Source: Candidatus Gastranaerophilales bacterium
GTDB lineage: Bacteria > Cyanobacteriota > Vampirovibrionia > Gastranaerophilales > Gastranaerophilaceae
Direction of reading: 5' to 3'
DNA: 64,000 nucleotides
Assembly: GCA_017467305.1 (NCBI GenBank)
Contig: JAFTSM010000043.1
Location: 1 to 64,000, forward strand
The notes under the pieces are model-generated. The model made no database searches. It was not told the DNA's origin and saw only the letters and a program-made list of their open reading frames with translations. Every line of letters begins with the position of its first letter. Positions within the stretch are counted from its first letter, which is position 1. Shown one piece after another: positions 42,990 to 50,347 of this stretch. A program made the translations under genes and the position numbers.

Positions 42990-43958
42990 TCAACTAATTA
43001 TTTTTAAACATGCTTGTAAATAGTCCTTATATTCTTGTTTAAGGGATTTTGGTGCTATTATTTTACAGCCAGCACCCCACTTAAACACATGCCACATAAT
43101 TTCTTTGCTACCACTAGCTTTAAAAGTAACAGTTAAAGTACCATTTTTTTCTTCTTTTATTTTTTGAGTTGGGTGAAAATTATATCTACTTGCTTCTGGA
43201 ACCAATTCTTGAGAAAAAGAGAGTTTAACATCAAGTGGTTCACCATGATAGACCCCAAAAGATTTATTTGTATATTCTTGAAGATTGAAATCCCCCTTAT
43301 CAAACGATATATCTGTTGATTTTAATTCATCAAACTTATGCAATAAGAAATTATAAATATCAGCACCTTTTGCTTTTTCACGTGCTACCAAGTATATTTT
43401 TTCTCCATAAATTAAGCCTAAAGGTTCAAGTAACCTTTGCTTATTATGATATATACCAGTAACCATTTTAGAGTGTCGAAGAGCATCTCGAATAACTTCT
43501 ATCACAGATATATCAATTTTATATTGTGGCATTTGACGAACGGCATAACCTTCTGTTCTTAAATATAAATCTATATTATTTTCAATAGAATCAATATTCT
43601 TTTTGCTTAGAGACTTTAACTTTTCAATAGTTTTTGCAAGTTCATCTTTCATTTCATGGTTGCTTGTACGTCTTTGAAGTTGCTCAATATTTCCAATTTC
43701 TTTTGGAGTAAAAGAGATTAAATGACTTATTGAATAATTAATAAACCCCCAATGTTTTTGAGAGTCTTTTGTTGGTATTTCATCAACTGACGGGAAAATA
43801 CAAGTTAAACTATCACGCATACGCTCAGCTGTTCTACGTGAAACGTTATATCTTCCAGCTATTTCATTAATAGTAACACCTTGAATTTTAGACGACATAT
43901 AAATAGCTAAATCTAAAATATCAGAAACTCTAGAATACCTTGGTTTATCTTCTGACAT
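42990..43958 (-). CDS. WYL-domain transcriptional regulator
   Basis: 322 residues. An N-terminal winged HTH of the DeoR type (GVTINEIAGRYNVSRRTAERMRDSL, about 25-50) is followed by the WYL domain (about 145-240: VTGIYHNKQRLLEPLGLIYGEKIYLVARE), and a C-terminal extension typical of YafY-like proteins. WYL domains sense ligands, in some cases single-stranded nucleic acid. A GAC-N7-GTC site lies in the divergent promoter region at 43996-44010, with a near-identical one at 44866-44880, making autoregulation and control of the neighbouring phosphoesterase likely. Confidence 0.9.
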   Translation of the reverse strand: MSEDKPRYSRVSDILDLAIYMSSKIQGVTINEIAGRYNVSRRTAERMRDSLTCIFPSVDEIPTKDSQKHWGFINYSISHLISFTPKEIGNIEQLQRRTSNHEMKDELAKTIEKLKSLSKKNIDSIENNIDLYLRTEGYAVRQMPQYKIDISVIEVIRDALRHSKMVTGIYHNKQRLLEPLGLIYGEKIYLVAREKAKGADIYNFLLHKFDELKSTDISFDKGDFNLQEYTNKSFGVYHGEPLDVKLSFSQELVPEASRYNFHPTQKIKEEKNGTLTVTFKASGSKEIMWHVFKWGAGCKIIAPKSLKQEYKDYLQACLKIIS

Positions 43959-43995
43959 ATTAACCTCTCTTTTTCAGAAAATATTTTATCACATA

Positions 43996-44010
43996 TGACC
44001 ATTATTGTCG
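43996..44010. promoter_or_regulatory. Candidate operator 1 of the WYL regulator
   Basis: TGACCATTATTGTCG, a GAC-N7-GTC dyad, in the 97-base gap between the WYL gene and the divergent metallophosphoesterase gene, just upstream of a TATAAT at 44022-44027. It matches the site at 44866-44880 at 13 of 15 positions. Confidence 0.5.
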
Positions 44011-44055
44011 TTATGTTAAAATATAATTAGCAGTGGAAATTACAAATAATAAAAA

Positions 44056-44853
44056 ATGAAACAAACAATACTATATTTCTTTTTACTTTTATTGACAGGT
44101 ATGCTGGCATACTGTTTTTACTTTGAGCCTAATAAATTAGAAGTGACAAAAATTACACTTTTTGATGAAGAATTAAAAGGAATAAAAATTGTTTTCGCTT
44201 CTGATTTTCATATAAAACCACATCAACAAAAAAGATTAGAAAAAATTGTAAAAAAAATTAATGAGCAAGATGCAGATATTGTTTTATCTGCTGGTGATTA
44301 CGTTAGTGGACACTCTGAACTCTTAACAATGCCAATTAATAAAATTGCAAAAGGTCTTGGCAATATCAAATCAAAATATGGGTATTATACTTCTTTAGGC
44401 AACCACGATAAATATCTTGGTACAGAAAAAATAAGAACGGCATTAGAACAATATAACATTACAGTTCTAAATAATGAAAATATAAAAATAAATATAAATG
44501 GTAAAGACATCTATATAGTAGGGATACAATACAAACACAAAAACAAAAAACTTATTAATAAAGCATTAGCAGGAACAAAAGAACCAATTATTTTACTAAC
44601 ACATTCACCAGATGAATTTTATAAAATTCCTAATAATGTCAATTTAATACTTGCTGGTCACACTCACGGCGGTCAAGTTGTATTGCCTTTTATTGGTGCA
44701 ATTTTAACAGGTTCAATTTATAAAGATAGATTTTTATATGGATTAAAAGAAATTGACGGAAAAAGAATTATAACAACTAGAGGAATTGGCGTTAGTATTC
44801 TTCCCTTACGTTTTAACTGCCCTCCAGAAATTATGGTTATAGAATTTAAATAA
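44056..44853 (+). CDS. Membrane-anchored metallophosphoesterase (YkuE-like)
   Basis: 265 residues. One N-terminal transmembrane segment (ILYFFLLLLTGMLAYCFYF) then a calcineurin-like domain with all five metal motifs: FASDFHI (D-x-H), LSAGDYVSG (GD), SLGNHDKYLG (GNHD), LLTHSPDEF (H) and LAGHTHGGQV (GHTH). This matches the YkuE/YaeI group, linked to lipid or cell-wall phosphoester hydrolysis at the membrane. It is divergent from the WYL regulator, with a shared candidate operator between them, and a second copy just after its stop. Confidence 0.85.
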   Translation: MKQTILYFFLLLLTGMLAYCFYFEPNKLEVTKITLFDEELKGIKIVFASDFHIKPHQQKRLEKIVKKINEQDADIVLSAGDYVSGHSELLTMPINKIAKGLGNIKSKYGYYTSLGNHDKYLGTEKIRTALEQYNITVLNNENIKININGKDIYIVGIQYKHKNKKLINKALAGTKEPIILLTHSPDEFYKIPNNVNLILAGHTHGGQVVLPFIGAILTGSIYKDRFLYGLKEIDGKRIITTRGIGVSILPLRFNCPPEIMVIEFK

Positions 44854-44861
44854 ATAATTAT

Positions 44862-44884
44862 TTTGCGACCATTTTTGTCGCAAA
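44862..44884 (+). terminator. Hairpin after the phosphoesterase gene, overlapping candidate operator 2
   Basis: TTTGCGAC (44862-44869), loop of seven, GTCGCAAA (44877-44884), followed by TGTATTTTATCC. The stem is perfect but the T-tract is weak, so it may be a modest terminator, or its symmetry may exist because it is a protein-binding site. Confidence 0.45.
44866..44880. promoter_or_regulatory. Candidate operator 2 of the WYL regulator
   Basis: CGACCATTTTTGTCG, a perfect CGAC-N7-GTCG dyad sharing 13 of 15 bases with operator 1. It is 41 bases upstream of the small membrane-peptide gene at 44922. Confidence 0.45.
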
Positions 44885-44921
44885 TGTATTTTATCCTAAA
44901 AATATAGAAAGGATAAAAACT

Positions 44922-45047
44922 ATGAATAAAGCAATAGGAATAACACTTTGGATTTTGGCAATAGCATTCACTTGGGAATACATTCTCGCAATCGCAATTC
45001 TTGTATTTTTAATAGCATTGTATGGACTTGTTACTGCAATATTCTAA
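44922..45047 (+). CDS. 41-residue hydrophobic membrane peptide
   Basis: Begins MNKAIGITLW and is almost wholly hydrophobic, with a short hinge (FTWEYI) between two hydrophobic stretches: ILAIAF and ILAIAILVFLIALYGLVTA. AAGGA (in GAAAGGATAAAAACTATG) lies eight bases upstream and the ORF ends at TAA (45045-45047). It is too short for standard ORF cut-offs. It could be a membrane regulator of the phosphoesterase next door, or a toxin-like peptide; no evidence decides. Confidence 0.55.
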   Translation: MNKAIGITLWILAIAFTWEYILAIAILVFLIALYGLVTAIF

Positions 45048-45119
45048 AAAAATAAAGGTGTAAGGTTTTAAACTTTTATCCTCACTTAGAACGATAGCAA
45101 GGTCATCTAGTCTTTTTCA

Positions 45120-45150
45120 CGTCATTCTGAGGCATTAGGCGAAGAATCTC
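45120..45150 (+). repeat. Interspersed CATTCTGAGGC-type repeat, copy 1
   Basis: Reads CGTCATTCTGAGGCATTAGG then CGAAGAATCTC. It belongs to a dispersed family of 'GTCATTCTGAG...GAAGAATC' repeats that I recall from many unrelated bacterial genomes. It is the best preserved of four copies between 45120 and 45283. Confidence 0.7.
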
Positions 45151-45161
45151 TTTTTTCTTGT

Positions 45162-45192
45162 CGTCATTCTAAGGCTTTAGTCGAAGAATCAC
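45162..45192 (+). repeat. Interspersed repeat, copy 2
   Basis: CGTCATTCTAAGGCTTTAGT then CGAAGAATCAC: same length (31) and order as copy 1 with five differences. Confidence 0.7.
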
Positions 45193-45210
45193 ATTGATTT
45201 TGTATTTAAT

Positions 45211-45242
45211 CCTTGCGATACTTCGCTGCCGCTCAGTATGAC
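45211..45242 (-). repeat. Interspersed repeat, inverted copy
   Basis: On the minus strand it reads GTCATACTGAGCGGCAGCGA then AGTATCGCAAGG, the same family in the opposite direction, with the more common GAGCGGCAGCGAAG core. Confidence 0.6.
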
Positions 45243-45250
45243 TATTACTT

Positions 45251-45283
45251 GTTAATCTGAGGCTTTTACCAAAGAATCGCAAG
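45251..45283 (+). repeat. Interspersed repeat, copy 3 (degenerate)
   Basis: GTTAATCTGAGGCTTTTACC then AAAGAATCGCAAG. The stretch 45048-45356 holds these four copies and nothing else I can support as a gene. Confidence 0.55.
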
Positions 45284-45356
45284 ATTTACAATAATAATAT
45301 GAGAATTTGTTGTATTTAATATAATAAATACGATAGAATTTATTAAAGAGGTAATT

Positions 45357-45491
45357 ATGGAAAATAAAAAATCACTAGATGAACTTTTAAACGATGCGAC
45401 TGCAATTAGTCCAGAACGCGAAGAAGAAATAAAAAAGAACGCAATTAAAACTGCAAATGAATTATTAAAAGAAATTGTTATTACCAATTAA
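45357..45491 (+). CDS. 44-residue charged hypothetical protein
   Basis: MENKKSLDELLNDATAISPE followed by REEEIKKNAIKTANELLKEI and a short end. AGAGG lies five bases before the ATG. The sequence is strongly helical and charged, with no membrane part and no known family. It sits alone between the repeats and the sbcC 3' region. Too short for usual ORF cut-offs; the ribosome binding site and protein-like composition are the only support. Confidence 0.5.
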   Translation: MENKKSLDELLNDATAISPEREEEIKKNAIKTANELLKEIVITN

Positions 45492-45545
45492 TAAATTAAA
45501 TTTGTCACTGAGAGCGTTAGCATGGCAGTCCAGTCAAATTTTATA

Positions 45546-45690
45546 AGTAAAAAAGAAAAGGAATACAACGATGATACACTGTATTCCTTATTGCTTAGTT
45601 TGGAGATTATTATTTTGAATAATACTAAGCTCGGTAGAGAGTTATGCGATTTAGGAAACTAGGAATTTACTCTCAGGAGTTTGTGTTAGG
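45546..45690 (-). ncRNA. Candidate structured small RNA or long 3' UTR after sbcC
   Basis: On the minus strand three hairpins follow one another: GAGAGT/ACTCTC (45637-45674) with an inner TTTAG-GAAA-CTAGG element on the plus strand, GCTTAGT/ACTAAGC plus ATTATT/AATAAT (45593-45630), and a 10-bp terminator stem ending in TTCTTTTTT. Two CTCC motifs (minus strand, 45676-45679 and 45602-45605) fall in predicted unpaired or bulged positions, as in sRNAs that pair with ribosome binding sites. A TTGACA lies at 45723-45728 with TATAAT at 45695-45700, but 22 bases apart. It could equally be the untranslated end of the sbcDC message. Confidence 0.35.
45549..45589 (-). terminator. Leftward terminator of the sbcDC operon region
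   Basis: AAGGAATACA (45558-45567) pairs with TGTATTCCTT (45580-45589). On the minus strand the stem is followed by TTCTTTTTTAC. It lies about 170 bases past the sbcC stop. Confidence 0.75.
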
Positions 45691-45762
45691 AATTATTATA
45701 TGAATATATTAAAACAGCACTATGTCAAAAAAGGTCGTATTGATTATGATAAAGAATTAATA

Positions 45763-48522
45763 TTACGGTATTTCAACTTTTATAGAACTACCTCTTTTAT
45801 CTTTAGAAACAATGATTTTTCTATCAATTTTTTCACGTAATTCTGCAACGTGAGAGATAATACCAATCAAGGTTTCATTATTAGATAATTCCATTAATAT
45901 TTTCATAGTTTGGTCTAAAGAATCAGAATCTAAAGAACCAAAACCTTCATCAATGAACATAGTATCTATTTGAACACCACCAACTTGTTGTTGAATAATA
46001 TCAGATAAACCCAAGGCCAAAGATAATGCAGCCTTAAAAGACTCGCCACCAGACAAAGTTGAAACTGGACGTTCTTTACCAGTATAAGAGTCAAACACAT
46101 TTATATCTAAACCAATATAAGCGTTACCCTTAGAGTCTTCTGAATGTTTAAATTCAAACTGATTATATGTTATAGCTTTAAATCGTCTATTTGCAGCAAC
46201 TAGAATTTGCTTAAAATATCTACTTAAAACGAAGTTTTCAAAGGTTAATTTTAGTTTATTATCCAAACAACCATTTGCAGTATCACTTAAATTTTGTAAA
46301 ACATTTCTCTTTACTGAAGAAGTTTCTAACTCTTTTTTAGCTCTATTTAAGTTTTTAAGTGCAGTTGTATTTGTTTGATGTCTACTAAATACCTTTGTTT
46401 TCTCATTATCAAGTTCTTTAATATCATCATCTAACTTAATTTTTTCAACATTCAATTTTTCAACATCAACAAATTCTTTATCTTTTAAATTGTTTTCTAG
46501 TTCTTTCTTTTGACCTAGCATTTGGTTATAAGAAGTAAGTGCTTCATTATAAATTTTTTCTAAACTTTGAAGTTTCTCTTTTAATTCTTTTTGAATATTT
46601 TTAAATTCATTTAATTTATGTTGTGCTTCAATTTCAGAGTTAAATTCTAAAGTTTTTTTCATTTCATTAATTTGTGCAGTAAAGTTATTAATAACTTCTT
46701 TTCTGTTGATATTTTCGTTCTCTAAATCAGAGATATTTTTCTTAGAAGTTTCTTCTGTTTTCTCAAAGTTTTCAATTAATAAAGTAAGTCTTTTCTTTTC
46801 AATTAAATTTGTATTTAATTTTGCTAGTTGAGTGTTTAATAGTTTAGAATTTGCCGTATTACTGTTTAAAATATTTGGCAATTCTTCTTTTAATTTTAGA
46901 ATGGTTAAAATTTTAAACTCTTTTCTTGCAATATCTAAAATATTTTTTTCATCAGCTTCAACTTCTGCTTTTGTTTTCGCAGCCATTTGTAATAGCTCAT
47001 TACAAGTTTTTTGAACTTTTTCAGCTTCTATTCTTGCTTTATCGACAACTTCTTGTGTTATATTTTCTGATGTTAATTTAGCTAAAGAAGGATGCTCTAT
47101 AGAACCACACACAGGGCATTTATCACCTATATTTAAACTTTGTGCAATAATTCCAGCTTGGTTACAAATAAATTCTTTATATAGATTATCAGCCTTTAAT
47201 CTTTTCTCATCATGATCTTTTGTAGCAGATAAAAGTTCTGTTTGAGCAGTTGAAAGCTCTTTTTCTTTATCTAAAAAAGCATTGAGTTTTTCATTTAAAG
47301 TATCGATGATTTCTTTCTCTTTAGAGGTTTTATCTATAGAATTATTTAGCTTTTCAATTTCAACATCTAAATTTTCAAAAGCTTTAACTGATTTTTTATT
47401 ATCAAAATAAGATTTTTGGTCTTTTTCAAATTGTTCTTTTAAGTATTTTAATGATTTTTCTGCAGTGATTAATTCATCATATTTTATTTTTAATTCATTC
47501 TCAACTTTTGATAATTGAGAATATTGAGGAATGGATTTTTCAATCTTATCTATTTGAACTGCAACAGAATTTCTAACTTTTTCGTCTGCCTTTTCAGTTT
47601 CATAATTAGATTTTTTAGTTTGAAGTTCTAGTTCTATTTGGGGTAATTTTTGAATTATATCCGCAAGCGTTTTTCTGTTATTTTCAATTGTAGTTACAGT
47701 TTCAATTTGTTTAACTAACTCTTCATTTTGTTTGTTTTTTTCTTCAAAATCTTTTTGTAGTTTTACTAATTTTTCATTGTCTAAATTGTTACTCTGGTCT
47801 AATAATTCAAGCAAAGTATCTAAGCTATAGCAATTTTTTGCATTTAAAAATGATTGTTTTTCAAATGCTAAAGTTTCTAATGCGTTATCAGAATTAATTC
47901 CCTCAACATATTGAAGAATAGAGTTTTCAAGTGATTTAAAATTCCCTTTTTCTATATCAGCACGTAGTTTTAATTTCTGTTGAAATGTATAAAGAGCATA
48001 AGTTTTAAATATTTTTTGGAAAATTTCACGTCTATCTTTAGTATTAGAGTTTAATAGTCTTTGGAACTCGCCTTGCGCAAGCATTACTATTTGTGCAAAC
48101 TGGTTTTTATCTAATCCAATAAGTTCATTAATTTTATTAGTTGCATCAATTTGTGAAAGCACAGTTCCACAAGGACAAATTAAAGATATTTCTTCACTTA
48201 TTGGAGTTTTTCTATTTTGTTTTCTATGTTGTGCTTTTCTGTTGATTGTATACTTTTCACCTTTATTTAGAAATTCAAGTTCTACAAATGTTCTATTATC
48301 TTCGTCAGCAAAGTCGCTACGCAATGCAGAAACACTATTTCTTGTAGAACCACTTGCACTACCAAACAAAGCAAAAGTTATTGCGTCAAAAATCGTGGTT
48401 TTGCCAGAACCTGTGTCACCAGTAACTAGGAATAACCCGTTATTCCCAAACTCATCAAAGTTAATTACAGTTTCATCAACAAATGGACCAAATGCATTTA
48501 TTGTTAGTTTTAATAATTTCAT
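45763..48522 (-). CDS. sbcC: Exonuclease SbcC (Rad50-like)
   Basis: 919 residues. N-terminal ATPase half with GDTGSGKTTIFDAITFALFG, long coiled coils broken by the zinc hook CPVCGS (about 468-473), and the C-terminal half with signature LSGGESFKAALSLALGLSD and Walker B DTMFIDEGFGSLD. With SbcD it forms the nuclease that opens DNA hairpins and processes protein-blocked ends. Its ATG overlaps the stop codon of sbcD (TAATG), so the two are coupled. Confidence 0.95.
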   Translation of the reverse strand: MKLLKLTINAFGPFVDETVINFDEFGNNGLFLVTGDTGSGKTTIFDAITFALFGSASGSTRNSVSALRSDFADEDNRTFVELEFLNKGEKYTINRKAQHRKQNRKTPISEEISLICPCGTVLSQIDATNKINELIGLDKNQFAQIVMLAQGEFQRLLNSNTKDRREIFQKIFKTYALYTFQQKLKLRADIEKGNFKSLENSILQYVEGINSDNALETLAFEKQSFLNAKNCYSLDTLLELLDQSNNLDNEKLVKLQKDFEEKNKQNEELVKQIETVTTIENNRKTLADIIQKLPQIELELQTKKSNYETEKADEKVRNSVAVQIDKIEKSIPQYSQLSKVENELKIKYDELITAEKSLKYLKEQFEKDQKSYFDNKKSVKAFENLDVEIEKLNNSIDKTSKEKEIIDTLNEKLNAFLDKEKELSTAQTELLSATKDHDEKRLKADNLYKEFICNQAGIIAQSLNIGDKCPVCGSIEHPSLAKLTSENITQEVVDKARIEAEKVQKTCNELLQMAAKTKAEVEADEKNILDIARKEFKILTILKLKEELPNILNSNTANSKLLNTQLAKLNTNLIEKKRLTLLIENFEKTEETSKKNISDLENENINRKEVINNFTAQINEMKKTLEFNSEIEAQHKLNEFKNIQKELKEKLQSLEKIYNEALTSYNQMLGQKKELENNLKDKEFVDVEKLNVEKIKLDDDIKELDNEKTKVFSRHQTNTTALKNLNRAKKELETSSVKRNVLQNLSDTANGCLDNKLKLTFENFVLSRYFKQILVAANRRFKAITYNQFEFKHSEDSKGNAYIGLDINVFDSYTGKERPVSTLSGGESFKAALSLALGLSDIIQQQVGGVQIDTMFIDEGFGSLDSDSLDQTMKILMELSNNETLIGIISHVAELREKIDRKIIVSKDKRGSSIKVEIP

Positions 48523-49643
48523 TATGCATTTACCTCCATATTCATTTCTTCAAACACATCTTGAAGTATTTGTAGTTGTTCTTCAGACATCGGCTTGTTG
48601 TTTTGTTGTTCATAAAATTCTTTGAACAAATCAAACGGAGATAAATTTTCCATATCATCAGTAAAAATTATAGAATTATTTGCACGAGTTGTTTCATTAT
48701 CAAACTCAATTTCCATAATATTTTTAAATACGGATTCTAATTTGTGTTTAACATCTAAAATATAATCATCTTTAATAACAAGTCGAACATAATCATCAGT
48801 TGGTGTCATATTAGATAACTCATTAAAAGAACCTGTAAATTCTTTTAATTCGTTTAAAAATTTAAAATCAATAAAGTCTAAAGTTATATTTTTATTTTGA
48901 ACATCAACTAACACCATTTGCTTTTTCTGATTTAATTCTGAGAAAGAATATTTTAAAGGAGAACCAGCATAACGGACTTCACGTCTACCCATTGCTTGTG
49001 ATTTATGTATATGGCCTAATGCAACATAATCAAACTTATCAAAGTTACTAGCATCAACATTATCCATAGTTCCAAGTGAACAAGTTTCTGATTCACTTCT
49101 ATCAGGTGATTGGTTTCCGCAAGTTACAAATTGATGTGCAACCAAAATATTTGTCTTTGTTTTATCAATTTTTGCACTATCAATTACAACCTTCATCATC
49201 TCATTGTAATTACTTGTTTGAAAATCAGAATGAAACGGTCTAATATCCATTGGACGGATAAAAGGCAATAGCCATATATTAGTATCATCAGAGACTTTTA
49301 TAGGAGTAAACTCACCACAATATTTTTTCGCAAAGTGAATACCAGCTTTAGACATAATGTTAGAACCAAAAGTAACACGGTGAATATTATCATGGTTGCC
49401 ACTTACAATATAACAACTAATGTTTTTTTCAGCTAAATCAGATAAAAATTTATCAAAAACATTAACGGCTTCAGTAGAAGGAATAGAAGTATCATATATA
49501 TCCCCTGCAATTAAAACACCATCTACTTGTTTTTTAAGCGCAATATCAATAATTTGATTTAGAACAAACTTTTGGTCTTCTAATAAAGAATAACCTTTTA
49601 ATTTTTTACCAATATGTAAATCAGCTACGTGCAAGAATTTCAT
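48522..49643 (-). CDS. sbcD: Exonuclease SbcD (Mre11-like)
   Basis: 373 residues. The Mre11-type phosphoesterase motifs are all present: HVADLHIGKKL, IAGDIYDTS, VSGNHDN, LVAHQFV and LGHIHKSQ. The C-terminal part provides the SbcC-binding region. It is the first gene of the sbcDC operon. The 429-base gap upstream (49644-50072) holds an orphan leftward terminator. Confidence 0.95.
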   Translation of the reverse strand: MKFLHVADLHIGKKLKGYSLLEDQKFVLNQIIDIALKKQVDGVLIAGDIYDTSIPSTEAVNVFDKFLSDLAEKNISCYIVSGNHDNIHRVTFGSNIMSKAGIHFAKKYCGEFTPIKVSDDTNIWLLPFIRPMDIRPFHSDFQTSNYNEMMKVVIDSAKIDKTKTNILVAHQFVTCGNQSPDRSESETCSLGTMDNVDASNFDKFDYVALGHIHKSQAMGRREVRYAGSPLKYSFSELNQKKQMVLVDVQNKNITLDFIDFKFLNELKEFTGSFNELSNMTPTDDYVRLVIKDDYILDVKHKLESVFKNIMEIEFDNETTRANNSIIFTDDMENLSPFDLFKEFYEQQNNKPMSEEQLQILQDVFEEMNMEVNA

Positions 49644-49756
49644 ACATTCACCTCTAATCTAATTTTAAAATTAATAGTCTTTTACTTCAATTTTTTAAAG
49701 TTTCTTCAACTAATATAAAACAGAGGATGACAAAAAGGACATAGAAAATCAATTTA

Positions 49757-49779
49757 AAAAAAAGAGGGCTATAAGCCCT
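49757..49779 (-). terminator. Orphan leftward terminator
   Basis: AGGGCT-ATA-AGCCCT (49765-49779); on the minus strand the stem is followed by C and T8. No annotated minus-strand gene ends nearby: the next one upstream ends at 50348, beyond the plus-strand gene at 50073-50345. Confidence 0.75.
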
Positions 49780-49960
49780 ACTGTCTGGAATTAAGAATAG
49801 TTGGAAGTATGAAAAAGATATTTATATATAACGAAATAAATACTTAATATACAATTCGACAGTTGGAGAAAAATAAAATTAATCATGTGGGTAATATATT
49901 TCAGGAGTATTAAGTGCTATTAATACACTTAATGATAAACACCTTATCTTTAGGGCGTTT
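49757..49960 (-). ncRNA. Possible small RNA ended by the orphan terminator
   Basis: The only apparent reason for the terminator at 49757-49779 is an untranslated leftward transcript. Within the stretch I see ATTAAGTG/CACTTAAT (an 8-bp stem near 49905-49933), and ACTGTC...GACAGT on the minus strand, which would bring both ends of the 3' half together. A GTGACA occurs near 49966, but its -10 is poor. The ends are estimates. An alternative is that it ends antisense read-through from the ABC permease gene. Confidence 0.25.
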
Positions 49961-50072
49961 TGAACTTTGTCACATTTCGCAATATTTACTATTGACAAAA
50001 TATTTTTTCCATTTCATAATGATTATATAAAATAAAGTGTAGTTCACACACTTTAAGAGAAAAGAGGAATAT

Positions 50073-50345
50073 ATGAGAGTTAATTCAATAAATACTTTTA
50101 ATTATAGTTCTAATAGACCAAGCTTTAAGCACACAGCTGTTCCTTACCCAGAATATCCAAACGCTTATACTGTTAAAGAAAATCAAATAGAAACAAAAAT
50201 TATATCTGCAATTGATAAATTAGCTGACCTATTCAGTCCAAAAGTTTCAAAAGAAGCAATGGAAATTAAGTCTGGAATTGACAGCATATATGCTGATTCT
50301 CCTAAGAAAGCAGCTAAACAAAGATTGTTATCTGTTCTTGCATAG
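50073..50345 (+). CDS. Small hypothetical protein with F-x-G-type N-terminus
   Basis: 90 residues. The first 25 are polar and Asn/Ser-rich with RPSFKHT (F18), followed by PYPEYPNAY, then a helical region (IETKIISAIDKLADLF) and a basic C-terminal helix (KKAAKQRLLSVLA). No family recognised, no signal peptide. AGAGGA precedes the ATG; TTGACA at 49993-49998 with TAATGA about 19 bases on is a possible promoter. Its stop lies two bases from the end of the convergent permease gene. Confidence 0.7.
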   Translation: MRVNSINTFNYSSNRPSFKHTAVPYPEYPNAYTVKENQIETKIISAIDKLADLFSPKVSKEAMEIKSGIDSIYADSPKKAAKQRLLSVLA

Positions 50346-50347
50346 TT

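Noticed and set aside
44862..44884. A plain terminator as the only reading of the 8-bp hairpin
   Set aside because: The T-tract is poor, and the core repeats the dyad at 43996-44010, so I keep both readings and favour the operator.
45628..45684. tRNA-like run (GCTCGGTAGAGAG) near the sbcC 3' end
   Set aside because: It recalls a D-arm, but there is no acceptor stem, no anticodon arm and no TTCRA loop at the right distance. It is better read as part of hairpins.
45700..45843. Plus-strand ORF starting MNILKQHYVKKG
   Set aside because: Most of it is antisense to the end of sbcC, the ribosome binding site is weak, and the sequence matches nothing known.
48242..48625. 127-residue plus-strand open frame
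   Set aside because: Antisense to the N-terminal ATPase region of sbcC and the end of sbcD, both of which are strongly conserved families.
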